Shown piece after piece: positions 58,604 through 64,000 of a stretch of DNA of 64,000 nucleotides (positions within the stretch are counted from its first letter, which is position 1; each line of letters starts with the position of its first letter). A program made the translations under genes and the position numbers. The stretch is from Undibacterium pigrum (lineage in GTDB: Bacteria > Pseudomonadota > Gammaproteobacteria > Burkholderiales > Burkholderiaceae_D). Under the pieces are notes generated by a model. That model was not told the origin of the DNA. It made no database searches and worked only from the letters and a program-made list of their open reading frames with translations. The DNA lies in NCBI RefSeq assembly GCF_003201815.1, contig NZ_QJKB01000009.1, positions 1 through 64,000 on the forward strand. The letters are read 5' to 3'.

Positions 58604-60658
58604 ATGCATTTTCTGGCTCTGGGGCACAACTTGTTAGCAGAAAAAAAACTCCGCATCCATAGCAACTATTCTGGCAAGCGCTTTTACAGGCGTGCTGGCT
58701 GTGCTGCCCTGCTTTTTTCCCTTCTGCATCAAGTAGCGATGGCAGGTGGCGGTGAAGAATCAATTTTTCTGGATGATGTGCCAGTAGTGCTGTCCGCGTC
58801 CCGCCTGTCGCAACCCATTAATGAAGCACCGGTTGCTGTCACCATCATAGACAGGCAAATGATCAAAGATTCTGGTGCCTGGGATTTGTCAGAAGTATTT
58901 CGCCTGGTGCCTGGCATGTATGTCGCTTACCATGCCGACCCTTATTTTTCAGCAGACAGCACGGTGGCATATCACGGCATGGTGACCACCACCACATCAG
59001 ACCGCATGCAGGTATTGATCGATGGCAGGTCCGTCTATGCCAGCTTGTTTGGTGGCGTCAACTGGAGCGACCTGCCCATCGTTCTGGATGATATAGAGCG
59101 CATAGAAGTCATACGCGGGCCAGACTCTGCCAGCTACGGTGCCAACTCCTATTCTGGCGTCATCAATATCATCACCCGCCACCCGGCTGAGACCCAGGGC
59201 AAGACCATGTCCGTGGCATTTGGCAAGGGTCGCAAGGAAGGCATCTTCCGCTATGGCGGCCAGAGTGGCGCACTAAGTTACCGCCTGACTGCCAGCATCA
59301 GGGAAGACCAGGGCGAAGATGACCGTATCAAGAAGCCAACCTCGGTCTTCACCTTTTGGAACCTGAACAAATACGACAACAAGACTATCCACAACCTGAA
59401 CCTGCGCGCTGACTACCAGCTCAATTCTGCCGATACGATGGAATTCCAGTTTGGCTATAACGGCGGGCCGCGTGAGGTCGGTGAATACGGTAATGTTTCT
59501 GCCATCAGCAGGCGAGCAGAAAATCATTTTGAAATGCTGCACTGGCGCCGCGCGCTGGAGGCTGGCGGCGAATTGTCGGTGCAAGCTTTCCATACGGTAG
59601 AAAGAGTGTATGCCAGGCTGAAAGATTCAGACGGCGTCAGCGACGGCGACGCTATATTGCGGCGCTACGATCTGGAAGTGCAGCACACCTTTTCACCTTT
59701 CACCAATGCGCGCCTGGTCTGGGGTGGCAGCATACGCTATGACCAGACTTATGCGCCCTATTATCTTGGAGTAGGTGACAACCAGTATTTGTATGGTGAT
59801 TTTCCGTATCACCTGCGCCGTTTCTTTGGCAATCTTGAATGGCGAGCACGCCCTGACCTGGTCTTCAATGTCGGCGGCATGATAGAAAACAATACCTATA
59901 CAGGCACCGATACCACACCCAGGTTTGCCGTCAACTGGCATGTGCAACCTGGCCATACCTTGCGCCTCAGCCATTCACGCGCCACGCGTTCGCCCTCTGT
60001 TTACGAGAAAACATATGACAGCTATTGGCGCAGTCCAGAGTTTTATCCGGGCCTGCCAGAGATGCAGACCGAGCGTGTGAAGTCTACAGAGCTGGGATAT
60101 ATAGGCAAATATGGCAAATTTGATGTTGATTTTCGCCTGTTTTATGATGACTACAGCCAGTTGATCGACGTCAGGAATAAGCGCTCTGCTGCTGGCGGCA
60201 ATTTGAATGCAGGCACCGCCATCATGCGCGGTTATGAATTGCAATTAAAAGCCCAACTGACTGACAAGACACGTCTCATCTATGGACTGTCAGGTGGTGG
60301 AGTAAAAAGCGATAATGTAAATGGTGTCATCTATAGCGATTCTCTGCCTAAATACAGCCATAGCCTGATGCTCAGCCACAGAGTCAATGATCAATGGAGC
60401 GGTAGCCTGGTCGCCTATCAGGTGGCGCAAACCAAGTTCAATTCCACTGATTATAATCCGCGTGAAAACCGTGGCTATTTTATCGATGCTAACCGGCGTT
60501 TGGATGGCAAGCTCAGCTACCAGTTCAAACTGGATGGCAAAGCTGCTGAATTGTCTGTGATTGCTCAAAATCTTGCTGATGCCAGATATTTTGAATACCG
60601 TCATGATAATGAATTGCCGGGACGGGCCGTGAGGCTGAACTTCAAGCTGGATATGTGA
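58604..60658 (+). CDS. TonB-dependent receptor
   Basis: A 684-residue outer-membrane receptor. The N-terminus is long and basic before a hydrophobic segment (CAALLFSLLHQVAMAGG), with cleavage near AMA-GG. A TonB-box-like DVPVVLSASRLSQ is followed by the plug domain (about 60-175, RQVLIDGRSVY-like and GANSYSGVINI) and a 22-stranded beta-barrel ending in an aromatic-type terminus VRLNFKLDM. The ATG at 58604 is preferred over a TTG at 58556. The substrate is unknown; siderophore, B12 and other ligands are possible. It is the first gene of a tight cassette with a binding protein and a diguanylate cyclase, 3 bases apart. Confidence 0.88.
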   Translation: MHFLALGHNLLAEKKLRIHSNYSGKRFYRRAGCAALLFSLLHQVAMAGGGEESIFLDDVPVVLSASRLSQPINEAPVAVTIIDRQMIKDSGAWDLSEVFRLVPGMYVAYHADPYFSADSTVAYHGMVTTTTSDRMQVLIDGRSVYASLFGGVNWSDLPIVLDDIERIEVIRGPDSASYGANSYSGVINIITRHPAETQGKTMSVAFGKGRKEGIFRYGGQSGALSYRLTASIREDQGEDDRIKKPTSVFTFWNLNKYDNKTIHNLNLRADYQLNSADTMEFQFGYNGGPREVGEYGNVSAISRRAENHFEMLHWRRALEAGGELSVQAFHTVERVYARLKDSDGVSDGDAILRRYDLEVQHTFSPFTNARLVWGGSIRYDQTYAPYYLGVGDNQYLYGDFPYHLRRFFGNLEWRARPDLVFNVGGMIENNTYTGTDTTPRFAVNWHVQPGHTLRLSHSRATRSPSVYEKTYDSYWRSPEFYPGLPEMQTERVKSTELGYIGKYGKFDVDFRLFYDDYSQLIDVRNKRSAAGGNLNAGTAIMRGYELQLKAQLTDKTRLIYGLSGGGVKSDNVNGVIYSDSLPKYSHSLMLSHRVNDQWSGSLVAYQVAQTKFNSTDYNPRENRGYFIDANRRLDGKLSYQFKLDGKAAELSVIAQNLADARYFEYRHDNELPGRAVRLNFKLDM

Positions 60659-60661
60659 CCC

Positions 60662-61633
60662 ATGCGATGGCAGTTCGTCAGATATTTGCGATATGCAGGC
60701 AGTTGGATCGCTTTAAGTCTCGGCCTTAGCCTGGCGCTGCCACAATCCTGTCTCGCAGTCGACAATATCACCATCTTGCTCAGTGAAGATGGCCCGGCCT
60801 ATACAGAATTTTCCAGCCAGTTAAGCACTGTGCTAAGCCAGGGCAACAGCAAGAACACAGTCAAGGTTCTGATACTGTCGGCCTATAAAAGTGAAGACTT
60901 ATCCCGCAACGCCAATAATCAAATACTGATTGCGGTTGGCACACCTGCCATGACAGCCATGGCGCAAAAGCCACCTGCCATGGCAGTGTTGAATGTGCTG
61001 GTACCGCGTCATACTTTCCTGAAGATCGCCAAACAATATGGACGCAACCAGGACCCGCATCATTTTTCTGCGATTTATTTTGATCAGCCATGGAACCGGC
61101 AATTGGGACTGGTTCGTGCGACCTTGCCAGGTCGTAATCGCCTCGGCCTGTTACTAAGCAAAGACAGCGCGGAAATACTCACAGGCATACAGCTTGCAGC
61201 CAAAGAACTCGACATACAAATCAATGTAGAAACCGCCACGGATGACTCAGAACTATTGCCTGCCTTGCGCCGCTTGCTGGCCAATAGCGACAGCTTGCTG
61301 GCCCTGCCTGATGCTGCCATCTACAACCGCAATAATATACCCAGCATCTTGCTGACCAGTTATCGTCAGAAAGTGCCGCTATTCGGTTTTTCAGCCGCCT
61401 ATGTCAAGGCTGGCGCACTGGCTGCCGTCTATAGTTCACCGGGCCAGATTGCCCAGCATGTGGCTGAAGTCATACAGGGTTTGAGCAGTAATGCTTACCT
61501 GCCGCTGCCCCAGTACCCACGTTATTTCAGTGTGAATACCAATACCCAGGTCAGCCGTTCGCTAAGCCTGGAAATGGAAGATGAAGCCAGTCTGACACGC
61601 AAATTAAAATCATTGATGGAGCGTGCCCAATGA
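60662..61633 (+). CDS. ABC_sub_bind-family periplasmic binding protein
   Basis: A 323-residue exported protein. The signal peptide is clear (RRYLRYAGSWIALSLGLSLALPQSCLA, split), with cleavage near CLA-VD. The mature domain resembles the ABC-type sugar/Trp-like ABC_sub_bind family (TRAP-like two-lobe fold), with QILIAVGTPAMTAM, NRLGLLLSKDSAEIL and FGFSAAYVKAGALAAVYSSPGQI. No ABC permease or ATPase is encoded nearby. It overlaps the GGDEF gene's start (ATGA) and follows the receptor by 3 bases, so it likely senses a ligand for the cyclase rather than feeding transport. Confidence 0.85.
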   Translation: MRWQFVRYLRYAGSWIALSLGLSLALPQSCLAVDNITILLSEDGPAYTEFSSQLSTVLSQGNSKNTVKVLILSAYKSEDLSRNANNQILIAVGTPAMTAMAQKPPAMAVLNVLVPRHTFLKIAKQYGRNQDPHHFSAIYFDQPWNRQLGLVRATLPGRNRLGLLLSKDSAEILTGIQLAAKELDIQINVETATDDSELLPALRRLLANSDSLLALPDAAIYNRNNIPSILLTSYRQKVPLFGFSAAYVKAGALAAVYSSPGQIAQHVAEVIQGLSSNAYLPLPQYPRYFSVNTNTQVSRSLSLEMEDEASLTRKLKSLMERAQ

Positions 61634-62958
61634 AGAACTGGCCACTCGCCCAGCGCATACTATTCTTAGCTCTAGCGCCGGTCTGGATTATTTCAGCCTT
61701 GCTGGTGCTGTTGGTCGTCATCGTCGGCATTACTGAAATTGACGGTGCAATAAAGGCACGCGGCACTGTCATTACCCGCCAACTGGCACCCGCCAGTGAA
61801 TACGGCGCATTTTCCGGCAACCGCGAAGTCTTGCAAGCCCTGACCCAGTCCGTCATGAAAGAAGATGACGCCAAAGCCGTGGTCATCACCGATCCTGACA
61901 ACCGGGTACTGGCCGTGAGTGGCAAACCCAGCAAACTGGGGCCTGAACATACACGCGCTGCGGATACAGGCAAGGTCTTGCATGGTGATCATGAGTCACT
62001 GATATTTGCAGCGCCGATTTACCAGGGTAAGGCAGAAGCCGACTCTTTCGATTTGTTTGACCGTGCGCCCAGTGACAAAACCACCAAACCCAAACTGCTG
62101 GGACGTGTCTATCTGGAACTGAGTACGCATACCAGTCGCCAATCCAAAAATGTCTTCGTAGCGCTGAGCATATTGATAGGCCTGGTAGGCACAGTCTGCG
62201 CATCAATACTGGCGCTGCGCATGAGCCGCGATTTGACGCGCCCGTTGTCGCGCTTGCTGGATGGCGTACATCGCATGGAAAAAGGCGCACTGGATACCCG
62301 TATCACGGCAGATTCTGGTGGCGAGTTGCAGGAACTTGAAGCAGGCTTTAATCAGATGGCAGAAAAACTGGAAAGCAGCCATAAATCCATGATGGAAGTG
62401 AATGCCAACCTGGAAAACCTGGTCATCGCCCGCACCCGTGAACTTGAATTGCGCAACCATGACCTCGAGCTATTGTCGAGTACCGACAGGCTCACAGGCC
62501 TGATCAACCGCCTGAAGCTGGAACAGATACTGGAAGAAGAACACCAGCGCAGCCAGCGCTATGGCACCATTTTCTCACTGGCCATCGTCGACATAGACTT
62601 GTTCAAGCAAGTCAACGACACCCACGGCCATCAGACTGGTGATCTGGTTCTGATCAATATCGCCCGCATCCTGCAAGACCATGTACGCAGCATGGACGCC
62701 GTGGGCCGCTGGGGTGGAGAAGAGTTTTTGGTCATCTTCCGCGAAACCACTATCCATGCAGCCATTGCCACAGCGGAAAAACTGCGTTGCGCCATTGCCA
62801 ACCATGAATTTGAGATCGTCGGCAAAAAGACCGCCAGCTTTGGTGTCACCGCATACTATCATCCTGATAACATCAATGAAATGATGAAGCGGGCAGATAA
62901 TGCCCTCTACCATGCCAAGAAGTGTGGGCGGAACCGCGTAGAATCCAGCGAAATGTAA
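61630..62958 (+). CDS. Membrane diguanylate cyclase with periplasmic sensor, HAMP and GGDEF
   Basis: A 442-residue inner-membrane protein. Two transmembrane helices (about 9-34 and 174-196) enclose a periplasmic sensor of about 140 residues resembling CHASE8-type domains; then HAMP (about 197-250, LTRPLSRLLDGVHRMEKG), a coiled-coil linker and a GGDEF domain (about 280-440). The active-site motif is intact (RWGGEEF) and an I-site RSMD precedes it by five residues, so it should make c-di-GMP with product inhibition. It overlaps the binding-protein gene by 4 bases, so its input is probably that periplasmic protein. Confidence 0.92.
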   Translation: MKNWPLAQRILFLALAPVWIISALLVLLVVIVGITEIDGAIKARGTVITRQLAPASEYGAFSGNREVLQALTQSVMKEDDAKAVVITDPDNRVLAVSGKPSKLGPEHTRAADTGKVLHGDHESLIFAAPIYQGKAEADSFDLFDRAPSDKTTKPKLLGRVYLELSTHTSRQSKNVFVALSILIGLVGTVCASILALRMSRDLTRPLSRLLDGVHRMEKGALDTRITADSGGELQELEAGFNQMAEKLESSHKSMMEVNANLENLVIARTRELELRNHDLELLSSTDRLTGLINRLKLEQILEEEHQRSQRYGTIFSLAIVDIDLFKQVNDTHGHQTGDLVLINIARILQDHVRSMDAVGRWGGEEFLVIFRETTIHAAIATAEKLRCAIANHEFEIVGKKTASFGVTAYYHPDNINEMMKRADNALYHAKKCGRNRVESSEM

Positions 62959-62963
62959 TTTTA

Positions 62964-63155
62964 GGACTTACGCAAAACCGCCCCAGCTGCGTTGCAGCTC
63001 CCGCATTTAGCAAATTCCGTACTAAAGTACTGTCTTCGTCGCTGACGGTGTAGCCGGGGTTTCAGGCAACATGTTGCCTGCCGGCGAAGCGATTCCCCCT
63101 TGCAAGGGGGAATTTCTAAAGCGATAGCCTTGCTGGGACAATTTTGCGTAAGCCC
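62964..63155. mobile_element. Small MITE-like repeat, family B, copy 2 (longer)
   Basis: About 190 non-coding bases between the GGDEF and glnS genes, bounded by GGACTTACGCAAAA (62964 onward) and its near-complement ending at 63155. It shares the core CCGTACTAAAGTACTGTCTT with copy 1 (37785-37885) but has about 80 extra bases. These contain two perfect palindromes, CAGGCAACATGTTGCCTG (63063-63080) and a 22-base one at 63092-63113 centred on CTTGCAAG. A further 178 bases lead to the glnS start without other features. Confidence 0.7.
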
Positions 63156-63333
63156 TAAATTTTGCTATCGTATTAACTACTTTCCAGAAATCTACCCTCT
63201 GATACTCTCTATCGCACTTGCACTTCGGCTAATGTACGAGCAAACTTCGCGCCATCCATGCTGCGCTACGGTAAAATGCTTGTCATCTCCCTATTTATAA
63301 TGTGCCTTACAAGGTCTACAACAGTCATTAGCT

Positions 63334-64000
63334 ATGAGCAAAGATATAAAAAATAACGATAATGCAACACCTGCACCCGTTTCCAACTTCCTGCGCGCCA
63401 TCATCGACAATGACCAGGCTGCTGGCAAATACACCCGTGATGGCCTGCCCAATGTCATCACCCGCTTTCCGCCAGAACCGAATGGCTACCTGCACATAGG
63501 TCATGCCAAGTCGATATGCCTGAACTTTGGCCTGGCACGCGATTACGCTGGCCGTTGTCACTTGCGCTTTGATGACACCAATCCTGAGAAAGAAGACCAG
63601 GAATATGTCGATACCATTATGGACAGCGTCAAATGGCTGGGCTTTGACTGGAATAACAAAGGTGAAGAACATCTGCACTACGCCAGTGACTATTTTGACC
63701 GCCTGTATGAAATCGCCGAATACCTGATCGGTGCTGGCCTGGCCTATGTCGATAGCCAAAGCGCTGCTGACATGGCGGCTAACCGTGGTGATTTTTCCAA
63801 ACCAGGTGTGAACTCCCCTTTCCGTGAACGCGCACCAGCAGAGTCGCTGGACTTGCTACGCCGCATGAAGGCAGGTGAATTCAAGGATGGCGAACACATC
63901 CTGCGCGCCAAGATAGACATGGCCTCACCTAACATGAATTTGCGTGACCCGGCCATCTACCGCATCCGCCATGCTCATCATCACCGCACTGGTGACAAAT
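63334..64000 (+). CDS. glnS: Glutaminyl-tRNA synthetase (3' end outside window)
   Basis: The first 222 residues of a class Ic aminoacyl-tRNA synthetase that charges tRNA(Gln). The start is the ATG at 63334 ([10 protein letters not shown]). The nucleotide-binding signature [15 protein letters not shown] has HIGH at 54-57, and [17 protein letters not shown] follows, typical of GlnRS (GluRS differs here). No good Shine-Dalgarno is seen. The gene runs off the end of the window. The presence of GlnRS means at least partial direct charging of tRNA(Gln), as expected for betaproteobacteria. Confidence 0.97.
   Translation, partial: MSKDIKNNDNATPAPVSNFLRAIIDNDQAAGKYTRDGLPNVITRFPPEPNGYLHIGHAKSICLNFGLARDYAGRCHLRFDDTNPEKEDQEYVDTIMDSVKWLGFDWNNKGEEHLHYASDYFDRLYEIAEYLIGAGLAYVDSQSAADMAANRGDFSKPGVNSPFRERAPAESLDLLRRMKAGEFKDGEHILRAKIDMASPNMNLRDPAIYRIRHAHHHRTGDK

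Overview
The window looks like a chromosomal segment of a betaproteobacterium of the order Burkholderiales, most likely family Oxalobacteraceae (Undibacterium or a close relative). This is inferred from the protein flavour (MaoC-Pta fusion, class I PHA synthase, RsfS with a basic tail, HexR-controlled Entner-Doudoroff genes), the moderate G+C content and the housekeeping gene order. No tRNA, rRNA, CRISPR array, prophage or transposase gene was seen. Almost all of the sequence is ordinary chromosome.

Layout. 1-5.2 kb: the 3' part of a large secreted/surface protein gene ending in DUF4214 repeats, stop-to-stop against a 1239-residue SARP-type ATPase regulator. 5.4-16.1 kb: a carbon-metabolism block with ppc, pgi and eda-edd on the minus strand, diverging from zwf-pgl-hexR. 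The edd/zwf intergenic region carries two HexR-like palindromes, each over the -35 region of one of the divergent promoters. 16.1-26.3 kb: a MITE-like element, an orphan lipoprotein, an HDOD protein, ribA, ilvD, fbp, pepN and a DUF4136-like lipoprotein. 26.3-33.2 kb: a DUF1631 protein with a long polyglycine tract, an eamA-qor-small membrane protein operon, a second MITE copy just upstream of eamA, and a HerA-like ATPase. 33.3-41.2 kb: a forward housekeeping run yebC-purD-hemF-nadD-rsfS-rlmH-maf-rng plus an unknown gene. 41.2-46.8 kb: fabI-(maoC-pta)-ackA diverging from phaC, with a perfect FNR/ANR-type box between them. 46.9-49.7 kb: a periplasmic binding protein convergent with an NMT1-PAS-GGDEF membrane enzyme. 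50.0-58.3 kb: msbA, an AhpD-like gene and waaF, then dnaE and a WaaL-like ligase/polymerase. 58.6-63.0 kb: a TonB receptor, ABC_sub_bind protein and HAMP-GGDEF cassette. The window ends inside glnS.

How the genes fit together. The zwf-pgl-edd-eda set makes a complete Entner-Doudoroff route from glucose-6-phosphate to pyruvate and glyceraldehyde-3-phosphate, with its probable repressor HexR in the same locus. Pgi, Fbp and Ppc link it to gluconeogenesis and anaplerosis. The fabI/maoC-pta/ackA/phaC group looks like an oxygen-responsive acetyl-CoA overflow and polyhydroxyalkanoate module. MsbA, WaaF and the WaaL-like protein belong to lipopolysaccharide synthesis. Two diguanylate cyclases, both with GG(D/E)EF and an RxxD inhibitory site, have periplasmic ligand-binding protein modules fused to them or encoded beside them.

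The most notable non-coding features are two dispersed repeat families. One is a ~270 bp element with 28 bp terminal inverted repeats, TA flanks and two internal hairpins. The other is a 100-190 bp element with GGACTTA(A/C)GCAAAA ends. Neither encodes a protein, so both are probably mobilised in trans.
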